Positions 9,724 to 17,996 of a DNA stretch of 64,000 bases are shown here, in pieces (position 1 is the first letter of the stretch; every line of letters begins with the position of its first letter). Made by a program: the position numbers and the translations under genes. Below the pieces are notes generated by a model. It searched no databases and was not told the origin of the DNA. It saw only the letters and a list, made by a program, of their open reading frames with translations. This stretch comes from Acetobacter cibinongensis (GTDB taxonomy: Bacteria > Pseudomonadota > Alphaproteobacteria > Acetobacterales > Acetobacteraceae): positions 124,001-188,000 of the forward strand of contig NZ_BAMV01000011.1 of the NCBI RefSeq assembly GCF_000963925.1, written 5' to 3'.

Positions 9724-10059
9724 ATGTTAGCTGACAAAACCTATCTTTGGCTCCTGGGGGCTATTGTAAGTGAGGTAATAGCCACGTCATGCCTGAAGGC
9801 AAGTAATGGGTTAACCCGTGTGGGGCCATCTATCGGGAGTGTTGTTGGGTATTGCTGTGCGTTCTACCTGTTGTCGCTGACCATGCGGACAATGCCGACA
9901 GGTGTGGTGTATGCCATCTGGTCGGGTGTGGGTATTATTCTTGTCTCAGTAATAGGATTTGTATTTTTTAAGCAGACTCTGGATTGGGCTGCTCTTATTG
10001 GTATTGCCCTGATTATGGCTGGTGTGCTGGTGATCAATCTGTTCTCACGCAGCGCCTGA
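9724..10059 (+). CDS. Small multidrug resistance (SMR) exporter, EmrE-like
   Basis: Four-helix inner-membrane antiporter of 111 residues, the normal SMR length, exporting cationic or guanidinium-like compounds in exchange for protons. The essential membrane-buried Glu is at residue 17 in SEVIATSCLKAS; the signature GVVYAIWSGVGI in helix 3 and a hydrophobic helix 4 ending VINLFSRSA are present. It starts 12 bases after the porin stop, so both may share a transcript, although no functional link is obvious. Whether it belongs to the quaternary-ammonium or the guanidinium subtype cannot be told here. Confidence 0.93.
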   Translation: MLADKTYLWLLGAIVSEVIATSCLKASNGLTRVGPSIGSVVGYCCAFYLLSLTMRTMPTGVVYAIWSGVGIILVSVIGFVFFKQTLDWAALIGIALIMAGVLVINLFSRSA

Positions 10060-10084
10060 CGGATGGGGATGTCCACCCGTCAGG
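10055..10084. terminator. Shared hairpin between convergent genes
   Basis: Arms CCTGACGG (10055-10062) and CCGTCAGG (10077-10084) form a perfect 8 bp stem with an inner GGA/TCC pairing. It overlaps the last codons of the SMR gene and precedes the convergent GIN-domain gene, so it could terminate both. There is no long T run. Confidence 0.55.
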
Positions 10085-10093
10085 CTGATGTGC

Positions 10094-10879
10094 TTAGAAA
10101 GATGACTCATCTTCCGTCTGGTCACCCTGTTTTTCTGCGGGCGTAGGATGATCGGGTTGGTCAGGCGTTGATGTCCCGTCAGGCACGGAAATACTGCCTG
10201 CACCGTTAATCTGTTTGCTGAACTGTGTTGGGCGTCTGGTCAGTTTAACAGCACCTGCACCATCAATACTGACGTTTGCTTTAGCGGTGGGTCCTGCCTT
10301 GACGGACCCGGCACCATTCATTTCTATCTCAAGCTCGTGCATCTCCATGGCAGACAGATCGACTGAGCCAGCACCATCAATCACCAGTTTGGCGCGTTCA
10401 ACAGACCCGGTGCCCTTAACACTGGCTGCCCCATTAATGGTGAGGTCGAGCGTTTTCTGGGTGTAGTTCTGCAAGTCAACAACCCCAAAACTGTTTAGTG
10501 TAAGGGTGTCGAGCGCAGGGGCGGTAATGGTCACAACAACTTTTCTGCGGCGCAGGGTCCGGTGGGGTGTTGAGAAGCCCAGAGAGTTAGAATTTAACTC
10601 GACATCATCTACCGTTTTCTGGGGGCCTGTAACCGTGATGCTGGGTGTGTCCCCCTGTTTTATGATGAATGTTCCGGCAATATTGACGGTAAGGTCATGG
10701 CTGCCCTCCCATGGCAGTGTGCGCGTTATTTGAGGGCCTTTCGCGGCGTTAGGGGATTCAGAACCCCATTCTATATTGGCAAGGGTAAAGTCCATCGGGC
10801 CGCGAGAACTTGCAACACCAAAGCACAGGGCTGAGGCAAGGGCAGTGCCAACGGCAATAAAGACAAGGCCACGGATCAT
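10094..10879 (-). CDS. GIN-domain (DUF2807) cell-envelope protein
   Basis: Function unknown. 261 residues with an N-terminal signal or anchor helix (residues 4-24), then a repetitive beta-rich region. Motifs of the form (I/M)(D/N)GAGSV recur about every 20 residues: NGAASVKG, DGAGSVDL, NGAGSVKA, DGAGAVKL, NGAGSISV. This is the signature of the DUF2807 or GIN domain (called auto-transporter adhesin head), a right-handed parallel beta-helix. The C-terminus is a short Asp/Glu/Pro/Gln-rich tail. It is the last gene of a PadR-HAAS-GIN operon, a recurrent arrangement in bacteria in which the membrane proteins may feed back on the repressor; that role is inference. Confidence 0.85.
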   Translation of the reverse strand: MIRGLVFIAVGTALASALCFGVASSRGPMDFTLANIEWGSESPNAAKGPQITRTLPWEGSHDLTVNIAGTFIIKQGDTPSITVTGPQKTVDDVELNSNSLGFSTPHRTLRRRKVVVTITAPALDTLTLNSFGVVDLQNYTQKTLDLTINGAASVKGTGSVERAKLVIDGAGSVDLSAMEMHELEIEMNGAGSVKAGPTAKANVSIDGAGAVKLTRRPTQFSKQINGAGSISVPDGTSTPDQPDHPTPAEKQGDQTEDESSF

Positions 10880-10897
10880 GGTCTGTGTTTCCTGTAA

Positions 10898-11485
10898 TCA
10901 GAGGGGTTGCGAAGGGGCAATAAGCCGATAATGCGCACGGCCATAGCGCACGAGCAGGTTGAAAATGCCAATGGTGATCAGAACACAGAACGAGGTGATG
11001 GAGATACCTGCTGTGACCAAGCCTAGGCAGATCATTACATTTTGGAGCCAGTCACTTCCGGCATCAGGGTGAATACCCAGCACGCCGAAGGGAAGCAGAA
11101 GGCACCCGCCTAAGCAAAGGGCTGCACCCGCCGCAATAAACGCCAGAAGACAAACACCAACCAGAAAAAGAATTGGCAGAACAATCAGCAGGTCAATGGC
11201 AGCAAGCCCAAGAATACCAACAATGGCCCCCAGGGCACTCCCAAGGCTACGTTCGTCTTCCCACCGGCGCACACCGGCCTCTGCCCGGATTTCCCGTGCC
11301 AGACGTGCGGGGTCTCCCAGCCTTTGGGCGATATCAGCCTCTGTGCGGCCAGCAGCGCGGCCCGCTTCAAAATGTGCCTCATAATCTGCCACAGCTTCCT
11401 CAATTACGGTGCGGGGCAGCCCCTTCAGGCCTGTCCGAAGGCGGGTGAGAAAGAGCAGTCTGCTATCTTCGGGAGCCTGTCTCAT
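10898..11485 (-). CDS. HAAS-domain (DUF1700-like) membrane protein
   Basis: 195 residues. The N-terminal 75 residues match the HAAS helical domain: LKGLPRTVIEEAVADYEAHF, then a segment with DIAQRLGDPARLAREI. Three to four hydrophobic helices follow (about residues 80-185). HAAS proteins are normally encoded next to PadR regulators and are thought to interact with them. Here its ATG overlaps the PadR stop by four bases, so translation is coupled. The downstream GIN-domain gene begins 18 bases after its stop. The biochemical role is not known to me. Confidence 0.85.
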   Translation of the reverse strand: MRQAPEDSRLLFLTRLRTGLKGLPRTVIEEAVADYEAHFEAGRAAGRTEADIAQRLGDPARLAREIRAEAGVRRWEDERSLGSALGAIVGILGLAAIDLLIVLPILFLVGVCLLAFIAAGAALCLGGCLLLPFGVLGIHPDAGSDWLQNVMICLGLVTAGISITSFCVLITIGIFNLLVRYGRAHYRLIAPSQPL

Positions 11486-11994
11486 GCGGGCGTTTTCCTG
11501 ATGGGTTTATGCACGGTCAGGGGGCTGTGGCCACCTGCGGGGGCGGAGGGTTGGTCTGTCTGCTGTTGGGGCGGAGTGGCGGCGCTGTCCTGTATATCCA
11601 GCAGGGAGGAGACGGCTTTGGTAAACCCGATCCATGCTGTTTTTTGGGCTTGCAGGCTGACCTCTCCATTGGGGGTAAGAGTATAGTATTTGCGCGGTGG
11701 CCCTGAAGGCGATTCAACAAAATATGTTGAAACAAGACCATCTTTCTGCATTCGGCGCATGAGGGGGTAAATGGTGCCTTCCCCCATGTCTATGGCATCA
11801 GACAAGCGGCTGGCGATGTCGTAACCGTAAGAATCTGAGTGTGACAGCAAAGCCAGCACACACAGCTCCAGCACGCCTTTCTTGAATTGTACAAGGTTGG
11901 GTTCCACGGCTGTTCCCGGTTCTGTCATGCGCTGTAGCGCAGCGCGACTCTGGATAAAAGTTGGTAACAGGTACTGAATACACACCGGAACCAT
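11482..11994 (-). CDS. PadR-family transcriptional regulator
   Basis: Winged-helix repressor controlling the HAAS and GIN genes that follow (inferred from context). The PadR domain runs from KKGVLELCVLALL through YGYDIASRL, the recognition region GEGTIYPLMRRMQKDGLV, and the wing GPPRKYYTLTPNG. The C-terminal tail is Pro/Gln-rich and lacks the long coiled coil of PadR subfamily 1, so it fits subfamily 2. ATG 11994 gives 170 residues; ATG 11928 (MTEPGTAV) gives 148 and begins closer to the conserved domain. Neither has a strong ribosome binding site. Divergent from the acid phosphatase gene, so its operator probably lies in 11995-12147. Confidence 0.88.
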   Translation of the reverse strand: MVPVCIQYLLPTFIQSRAALQRMTEPGTAVEPNLVQFKKGVLELCVLALLSHSDSYGYDIASRLSDAIDMGEGTIYPLMRRMQKDGLVSTYFVESPSGPPRKYYTLTPNGEVSLQAQKTAWIGFTKAVSSLLDIQDSAATPPQQQTDQPSAPAGGHSPLTVHKPIRKTPA

Positions 11995-12147
11995 TCAATG
12001 CAAGGTACCTATTTAAGCATTTTCCACACGGCTTTGTGGCTATGCTGCTTTGGTTACAGTTTTCTTACAAAGATGGTGTGCGGCGGAGGCAGCCGTTAAA
12101 TTGACCAAACGGGAGCAGACCGTAAGCCAAGAGGTGAATTAAGAACC

Positions 12148-12981
12148 ATGTTTTTGAAAAAACTGTTTTGTCTGTCTGTCGCAAGTGTGACCAGCCTTGG
12201 TGTGGGTGGCATGGTTGCACATGCCGAGAGCCCCATTGTGCAAAAGACAGCACCAACCAAGCAGCAGCCCGCACCTTATTATGCTCCCGGCACAGCGCCT
12301 GACCCCACGGTTTATCTGCCACCACCACCGGAAGCCGGAAGTGTGCGCCAGCAGTCGGACGATAAAGCGTTTGCCAGCACACGCAGCCTGAAGGGCAGTG
12401 CCCGGTGGGCTTTGGCCCAAACAGACGCCGATTTGCATCTGCCTGTTCTGCTCAACAGTTTTTCCTGCTCAGCAGGGTTCGTGATTGATGCCGCGAAGGC
12501 ACCGCACCTCGTGTCTCTGGTGCAGAAGATATTACAGTCGGAAACCGGGGATATGTGGAAAGGCAAAGACCACTGGCACCGTCTGCGCCCCTTTGTGGGC
12601 ACCGCCCACCCGATCTGTACTGAGGAAGGGCGGCAGAAAATTGCTGAAACCGGGGCTTATCCCTCAGGCCACACTATGCTGGGCTGGAGCACGGCTCTTA
12701 TTTTGGCAGAACTCTTGCCAGACCGTAGTACCGCTATTTTGCAGCGTGGCCGTGTTTTTGGGGAAAGCCGTATTGTATGCGGCGTGCATTGGGAAAGCGA
12801 TGTGCAGGAAGGGTATGTTATGGGAGCGGGTGAAATTGCGGCCATGCATGGTAATGCTGAGTTCCGTGCAGATATGGATGCAGCCCGTGCTGAACTGGCA
12901 GCCTTACGCACCACGGCTCCTAAACCTAACTCTCAAATTTGCACCATAGAGCAGGACGCTGCCACGCATTCACCTCTCTAA
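12148..12981 (+). CDS. Class A non-specific acid phosphatase (PhoN/PAP2 family), secreted
   Basis: Periplasmic phosphomonoesterase that would release phosphate from organic esters. 277 residues with signal peptide (ends VAHAES) and a Pro-rich linker before the catalytic domain. All three PAP2 signatures are visible: KDHWHRLRP (K-x6-RP), YPSGHT (PSGH with the general-acid His), and SRIVCGVHWESD (SR-x5-H-x3-D with the nucleophile His). GAYPSGHTMLGW matches the class A consensus. Two TTACA direct repeats spaced 11 bases apart (12054-12058 and 12065-12069) lie upstream in the spacing of a PHO box, but the match to the known consensus is poor. Monocistronic, followed by a terminator. Confidence 0.92.
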   Translation: MFLKKLFCLSVASVTSLGVGGMVAHAESPIVQKTAPTKQQPAPYYAPGTAPDPTVYLPPPPEAGSVRQQSDDKAFASTRSLKGSARWALAQTDADLHLPVLLNSFSCSAGFVIDAAKAPHLVSLVQKILQSETGDMWKGKDHWHRLRPFVGTAHPICTEEGRQKIAETGAYPSGHTMLGWSTALILAELLPDRSTAILQRGRVFGESRIVCGVHWESDVQEGYVMGAGEIAAMHGNAEFRADMDAARAELAALRTTAPKPNSQICTIEQDAATHSPL

Positions 12982-12985
12982 ACAA

Positions 12986-13021
12986 AAGAACCACCCCAAC
13001 ACAGAGTATGGGGCGGTTCTT
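12986..13021. terminator. Terminator after the acid phosphatase gene
   Basis: Arms of 13 bases with one mismatch, AAGAACCACCCCA and TGGGGCGGTTCTT, loop of ten bases. It sits five bases after the phosphatase stop and faces the convergent ilvE gene. A second weaker stem (GGAGG/CCTCC, 13025-13046) on the ilvE side could serve that gene. Confidence 0.7.
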
Positions 13022-13065
13022 CGGGGAGGACGCGTAAGACCTCCTCCCTACGATCGTGGGGCGCG

Positions 13066-14160
13066 TTAACCTACGCGGTGCATCCAGCCATGCGGGTCTT
13101 CTGCCCGGCCAAACTGAATATCGCACAGCGTTTTGCGGAGAGACGCTGTAACCTCGCCCGTCTGACCACTGATAAGATGGTCGCCCTCAGCGCTTTTCAG
13201 GGTGCCAATGGGGGTAACAACGGCGGCGGTGCCACAGGCAAACAATTCACGCAGGCGACCAGAGGCGGCATCAGCGTAGAGTTGTTCAATGGCGTAAGGT
13301 TCTTCCTTAACCGTCATTCCCTTATCCCGCGCCAGCGTTAGCAGGGAGTCACGGGTAATGCCCGGCAGGATGGTGCCGCCCAGAGGGGGTGTTTTCAGGG
13401 TGCCATCTTCCATGACGGCCATGACATTCATGCCGCCCATTTCCTCAATCCATTTCCGCTCATTGGCGTCCAGAAAGAGAACCTGATGGCAGCCGTTGGC
13501 TTTGGCTTCCTGCTGGGCTGTCAGGCTTGCCGCATAGTTGCCGCCGCATTTTGCTTCACCCGTACCACCGCGGGAGGCACGGACAGTTCGTTCTTCCACC
13601 CACACCGTTACCGGGCCAGCATCTTTGGAGAAATAGTCACCAGCAGCACAGGCAATGACAATGAACTTGTATTCAGCCGAGGGTTTGACGCCTAAAGCCG
13701 TTTCTGTCGCAATCATGAAGGGGCGCAGATACAGCGTGCCTACTTCCGGGTCAGGGATCCAGCCAGCATCCAGTTTTACAAGCTGGTTGACGGCATCCAG
13801 GAACAGTTCTTCAGGCAGCTGGGCCATCGCCATACGTTCGGCAGATTTGCGGAAGCGCCGTGCATTGGCTTCCGGGCGGAACAGCAGCGCATCTCCATTG
13901 GGGGCGCGGTAAGCCTTCATGCCTTCAAAAATTTCCTGCGCGTAGTGCAGGACAGAGGCCGCAGGGTCCAGCATTAGGGGCTGGCGTGGCATAATTTCAG
14001 GCGTGTGCCAGCCTTTGCCTTCAGTGTAGGTCACGACGGCCATATGATCAGAAAAGACGCGACCAAAACCGGGGTTTGCCAGCAGAGCTGCGCGCTCGGC
14101 AGCAGAAATGGCATCGGTCTTGGGGGTGATTGTAAAGGCTGTCTCTCTCGTCGTGCTCAT
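13066..14160 (-). CDS. ilvE: Branched-chain amino acid aminotransferase
   Basis: PLP enzyme catalysing the last step of Val, Leu and Ile synthesis with glutamate as amino donor. 364 residues, fold-type IV, group II (bacterial/eukaryotic-like) branch. Visible motifs: FEGMKAYRAPNGDALLFRPE, YLRPFMIATE, GGTGEAKCGGNYAASL holding the catalytic Lys, the FLDANERKWIEEMGGMN stretch and GTILPGITRDSLL. The C-terminus is complete (PHGWMHRV). Transcribed alone, convergent with the acid phosphatase gene. ATG 14160 is a clear start that gives the expected N-terminus. Confidence 0.95.
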   Translation of the reverse strand: MSTTRETAFTITPKTDAISAAERAALLANPGFGRVFSDHMAVVTYTEGKGWHTPEIMPRQPLMLDPAASVLHYAQEIFEGMKAYRAPNGDALLFRPEANARRFRKSAERMAMAQLPEELFLDAVNQLVKLDAGWIPDPEVGTLYLRPFMIATETALGVKPSAEYKFIVIACAAGDYFSKDAGPVTVWVEERTVRASRGGTGEAKCGGNYAASLTAQQEAKANGCHQVLFLDANERKWIEEMGGMNVMAVMEDGTLKTPPLGGTILPGITRDSLLTLARDKGMTVKEEPYAIEQLYADAASGRLRELFACGTAAVVTPIGTLKSAEGDHLISGQTGEVTASLRKTLCDIQFGRAEDPHGWMHRVG

Positions 14161-14454
14161 AACGTGTGGCGTCTCCGGGGCCTTAGTGGCTGGACCTATG
14201 TCCGGGTTTAGGCGTTTTGCGCCATGAAAAAAGCGCAGCAGGCCGCGCCTTTCTATGGGGCCGGGACCGTAACATGTTCACTCAGGCAGGGCCAGAGCCG
14301 CAGTGCTGCGTTATGGCCGGGTACGCCATGCTGTGCGTCCTGCGCACGGAGGCGGAAGGGTTTGTGAGTTTCTTCTGGGCCTCAGCAGCGTTAGGGTACA
14401 CATGTTTTGCATCCCGGCAGCACGGGACTGTTTGCTCAAGCGGGACCATATTTC
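14161..14454. other. Gene-free stretch between ilvE and selO
   Basis: About 294 bases holding the divergent promoters of ilvE and selO. I see no convincing ORF, RNA gene or riboswitch. An in-frame TTG at 14407 would lengthen SelO by 16 residues without a ribosome binding site. Confidence 0.5.
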
Positions 14455-15930
14455 ATGACAGGCTTTTCCCTTAACCAGATGTATACGGACCTGCCAGAGC
14501 GTTTTTACGCCCCGGTAACGCCCGCGCCCGTAACAGCGGCCCCTCGGCTTATCGCGTTGAATACGCGGCTGGCGCAGTCTTTAGGGTTGGATGCAGCATG
14601 GCTTGCCAGCCCTGAGGGTGTCGCCATGCTGGCGGGGCAAGTTATGCCCGCAGGAGTTACGCCTGTAGCGCTGGCCTATGCTGGGCATCAGTTTGGCCAG
14701 TTTGTACCGCAGTTGGGCGATGGCCGGGCGCTTTTGCTGGGGGATGTGACTGACGCCAGTGGTAGGGTGCGGGAAATACAGTTGAAGGGCTCAGGCCGTA
14801 CAGCCTTCTCCCGCAGGGGGGATGGTCGCGCAGCCCTTGGCCCGGTTTTGCGCGAATATGTGGTGAGTGAAGCCATGGCAGCTCTGGGTGTGCCGACCAC
14901 GCGGGCCCTTGCCGCTGTGCGAACAGGGGAGACTGTTTACCGTGAAACAGCTTTGCCCGGTGCCGTGATAACGCGCGTGGCAGCAAGCCATATCCGGGTT
15001 GGGACATTCCAGTTTTTTGCTGCCCGGCAAGATCACGCAGGTCTTAAACTGCTGGCAGATTACGCCATACATCGCCATCACCCGCAGGCGGCCCAAGCTG
15101 ATGCACCGTATGGTGCGTTGCTTGAGTGCATCATTACAGCACAGGCCACGCTGATAGCCCGCTGGATGCATCTTGGTTTTATTCATGGTGTCATGAATAC
15201 GGACAACATGGCGGTTTCAGGCGAAACACTGGATTACGGCCCTTGCGCCTTCATGGAGCAATATGATCCTGCCACGGTTTTCAGCTTTATTGATGAAAAA
15301 GGCCGTTACGCCTATGCCCGCCAGCCGACCATGGCTTTGTGGAACCTGACCCGTCTGGCCGAGGCAATGCTGCCTCTGCTGGCGGAAGATGAGGATAAAG
15401 CCGTTGAGCGTGCACAGGAAGCGCTGGCACGGTTTGAACCTGAATTTCAGGCCCTCTACCTGAAAGGCCTGCGGGGCAAACTTGGCCTGAGTACAGAGCA
15501 GGCGGAGGACGCAGCCCTCATTCGTGGGCTTTTGGAGGGAATGCAGGCGCATAAACTGGACTTTACCCAGACGTTCCGCAGCCTGAGCCACCAGGACGCC
15601 ATGCATCCTGAGAGCGTGCAGCAGGAGGGTACACCCCTTCAAATGCTCTCAGACTGGTTGCCTGCGTGGCGCCAGCGTCTGGCGCAGGAGCCGGAACAGA
15701 GTTCACAGGCGCGGGTCGTAACAATGCAGCAGGTCAACCCACTCTATATTCCGCGCAACCATCTGGTGGAGGAAATGATTGTGCAGGCGGTCACGCAGGA
15801 CGATTACAGCGCGTTTGAAGCTCTGTTAGCTGTTACGGCCCACCCCTATGACGACCAGCCGGGGCGCGAGCGCTATGCAGAACCCGCACAACCACACCAG
15901 CAGGTCCGGCATACATTCTGCGGCACGTGA
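14455..15930 (+). CDS. selO: SelO/YdiU protein adenylyltransferase (pseudokinase fold)
   Basis: SelO proteins transfer AMP from ATP to Ser/Thr/Tyr of target proteins and are linked to redox homeostasis. 491 residues from ATG 14455 (MTGFSLNQMY), the usual length. Conserved stretches are present: AGHQFGQFVPQLGDGRALLLG, the nucleotide-binding QLKGSGRTAFSRRGDGRA, LREYVVSEAMAALGVPTTRAL, and the metal-binding HGVMNTDNM with DYGPCAFM. It ends in TFCGT, the Cys-containing tail common in this family and implicated in redox control. An upstream TTG at 14407 was rejected because the family begins near FYAPVTPAPV. Convergent with the ABC gene nine bases away. Confidence 0.94.
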   Translation: MTGFSLNQMYTDLPERFYAPVTPAPVTAAPRLIALNTRLAQSLGLDAAWLASPEGVAMLAGQVMPAGVTPVALAYAGHQFGQFVPQLGDGRALLLGDVTDASGRVREIQLKGSGRTAFSRRGDGRAALGPVLREYVVSEAMAALGVPTTRALAAVRTGETVYRETALPGAVITRVAASHIRVGTFQFFAARQDHAGLKLLADYAIHRHHPQAAQADAPYGALLECIITAQATLIARWMHLGFIHGVMNTDNMAVSGETLDYGPCAFMEQYDPATVFSFIDEKGRYAYARQPTMALWNLTRLAEAMLPLLAEDEDKAVERAQEALARFEPEFQALYLKGLRGKLGLSTEQAEDAALIRGLLEGMQAHKLDFTQTFRSLSHQDAMHPESVQQEGTPLQMLSDWLPAWRQRLAQEPEQSSQARVVTMQQVNPLYIPRNHLVEEMIVQAVTQDDYSAFEALLAVTAHPYDDQPGRERYAEPAQPHQQVRHTFCGT

Positions 15931-15939
15931 CGGAGAGGA

Positions 15940-16734
15940 TCAGGCTATGCCGTCAACACTGACAAAATGGCGGCCATCAGCACCCTGTTCTACGCGGGCA
16001 TGGACCCGATAAACCTCTCGCAGCAAAGCGGGGGTCAATACGCAGGTTGGCGCGCCTGAAGCTTTGACAACACCATTGTGCAACACCACCACATGGTCGG
16101 TCATATTCAGGGCGGCGTTCAGGTCATGCAATACCAGAACGGTAATGAGGTGATGGGCGATTGTCTCGCGCCTGAGTAAGGCCATGACGGCAAACTGATG
16201 GTGCAGATCAAGCGCGCTAAGGGGTTCGTCCAGTAGCAGGGCGTCCGGCTGGCGGCTCAGAGCTTGCGCCAGCCCCACAAGTTGCCGTTGGCCACCAGAC
16301 AGGGCGCTCATGTTTTTGAGCGCCAGATCCCGGATTGTGAATTTTTCAAGCCAGTGCAGGGCAGACTCAATATCGTCTTCCTGTGTGTGGCTGGGGTGCA
16401 GGCGCCCGGTATGGCGTGCGGCAATCAGGGCTTCCAGCACAGGTAAATCCACAGGGGCAGGCAAAGCCTGCGGTAAATACAGGCAGCGTTGTGTACGCTG
16501 CGCCAAGGGGAGGGCAGAGAGCGCGTCCTGCCCTAACGTAACCGTTGCGGAGCAGGGGAGCAGCCCGGCCATGGCGCGCATGAGGGTAGATTTGCCGCTG
16601 CCATTGGGCCCCAGAAGTGCACAGATTTTTCCGGGCTGGAATGGTCCAGCCGTAACATCCTGCAAAACGGTATGGCGGCCAAAACGGACGGTTACATGCC
16701 GGGCTAGGAGGCTGGGTGCGTCAGGGGGTAGCAT
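15940..16734 (-). CDS. ABC transporter ATPase, FecE/FepC (iron-siderophore) type
   Basis: Cytoplasmic ATPase powering the permease encoded upstream. 264 residues with Walker A GPNGSGKST, Q-loop, signature LSGGQRQL, Walker B ALLLDEPLSALD and the switch His in VLVLHDLNAAL. The order and sequence match the FecE/BtuD class II importers for siderophores, haem or cobalamin. ATG 16734 was chosen because AAGGAGAGG lies six bases upstream; it begins one base after the permease stop. No periplasmic binding protein or TonB receptor gene is next to it, so the substrate is not indicated. Confidence 0.93.
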   Translation of the reverse strand: MLPPDAPSLLARHVTVRFGRHTVLQDVTAGPFQPGKICALLGPNGSGKSTLMRAMAGLLPCSATVTLGQDALSALPLAQRTQRCLYLPQALPAPVDLPVLEALIAARHTGRLHPSHTQEDDIESALHWLEKFTIRDLALKNMSALSGGQRQLVGLAQALSRQPDALLLDEPLSALDLHHQFAVMALLRRETIAHHLITVLVLHDLNAALNMTDHVVVLHNGVVKASGAPTCVLTPALLREVYRVHARVEQGADGRHFVSVDGIA

Positions 16735-16735
16735 G

Positions 16736-17821
16736 TCAGGCCTCTCCTTCCCGCCGCAAGACAATGGCAAGAAAAAACGGGATCCCGACAAGGGAGGTCA
16801 CAATACCGGTTGGTACAACAACGCCGGGCACCAAGATGCGTGCCGCCACGGCGGACAGGGAAAGAATAAGTGCCCCAGCCGCCATACTACCGGGAAGGTA
16901 GAAGCGGTGGTCTTCTCCCAACAGGCGGCGGGCAATATGGGGGGCAACCAGCCCTACAAACCCAATAACACCCACAAAAGCTACAGCCAGAGCGGAGAGA
17001 AGGCTGATGCGCAATAGCGCTGCACGGCGCACACGCTGCACATCCACCCCCAGACTTGCTGCCCGTTCTTCCCCCATGCGCAGGGTTGTCAGGTTCCAGG
17101 CTGCCCGGAGGGAAAACACGCTGACCACACAGCCAACACCTGCCAGTAAGGCTACTTTTGGCCAAGAGGCCCGAACAAGGCTGCCTAACGTCCAGAAGAC
17201 AAGCTGTTGCAAGGCATCTTCTGTCGCCATGAACTGCATGAGGGAGACAAGGGCCTGAAAGCTGAAAACCAGCGCAATACCAAACAGCACGACAGTGCCC
17301 GTCGTGGCCTGCCGCCGCCTGCTTACGCCATCCAGAAGCAGAACGGAGGCAAGGGCAAAGGTGAACGCACACAGTGCCACCATGCCGCTTTCCGGAATGC
17401 CACTCACACTCAGCCCGAGCACCAGCACGAGAGAAGCCCCAAAAGCTGATGCAGCGGAGATCCCCAACGTGAAGGGGCTTGCCAGAGGGTTTGCCAGAAT
17501 GGTCTGCATTTCCGCCCCGGCAAGGCCCAATGCGGCCCCCACACAAACCGCCATGAGCGAATAAGGCAGCCGTATATCCCACACAATAATCCGTTGGGTT
17601 ACAGGGGCCGTATCCGGGTGCAGCAGAATGTGGAAAAGGGTTGCGGGGGATAGTCCGGCAGGGCCAATGGCAAAATCTGCCAGACAGGAAAGGGCAATGG
17701 CGCAGACCAGAAGGCTGAGGCGTTGCACGCGCTTTCTTACTGTTGCGCTATAGGCTGCCCGGATGACGTTGGATGTAAGCGGGGTGTCAGACGCGGGACC
17801 GGAAGCAGGCAGATGCGGCAT
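16736..17821 (-). CDS. FecCD-family ABC importer permease
   Basis: Inner-membrane permease of the BtuC/FecCD class, 361 residues, about ten membrane helices. Recognisable stretches: VWDIRLPYSLMAVCVGAALGLAGAEMQTILANPLASPFTLGISAASAFGA (the conserved PLASP-LG segment), the coupling region around GFVGLVAPHIARRLLG, and GVVVPTGIVTSLVGIPFFL near the C-terminus. Normally such a permease homodimerises with two ATPases and receives substrate from a binding protein, which must be encoded elsewhere here. Co-transcribed with the ATPase gene. The 175-base gap before it is the divergent promoter region shared with the pseudouridine synthase gene. Confidence 0.93.
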   Translation of the reverse strand: MPHLPASGPASDTPLTSNVIRAAYSATVRKRVQRLSLLVCAIALSCLADFAIGPAGLSPATLFHILLHPDTAPVTQRIIVWDIRLPYSLMAVCVGAALGLAGAEMQTILANPLASPFTLGISAASAFGASLVLVLGLSVSGIPESGMVALCAFTFALASVLLLDGVSRRRQATTGTVVLFGIALVFSFQALVSLMQFMATEDALQQLVFWTLGSLVRASWPKVALLAGVGCVVSVFSLRAAWNLTTLRMGEERAASLGVDVQRVRRAALLRISLLSALAVAFVGVIGFVGLVAPHIARRLLGEDHRFYLPGSMAAGALILSLSAVAARILVPGVVVPTGIVTSLVGIPFFLAIVLRREGEA

Positions 17822-17996
17822 GGATGATCCATTTATCTTTGGACCCGCCCTGAAGGCTGGTACGCGTTCTTAACGACTGCTCTGGGTAGCACACTCTGTG
17901 TGCAGGGTGGAAATAAGGCCGTGTACAACTTGACTGCCGCCAACCGAGCAGGCTTTGTGCCCAAAGACGCGCGATTGACAAAAGGCAGGACCAGAC

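Noticed and set aside
12054-12070. PHO box before the acid phosphatase
   Set aside because: Two TTACA repeats have the right 11-base spacing but do not match the CTGTCAT consensus; noted in the gene entry only.
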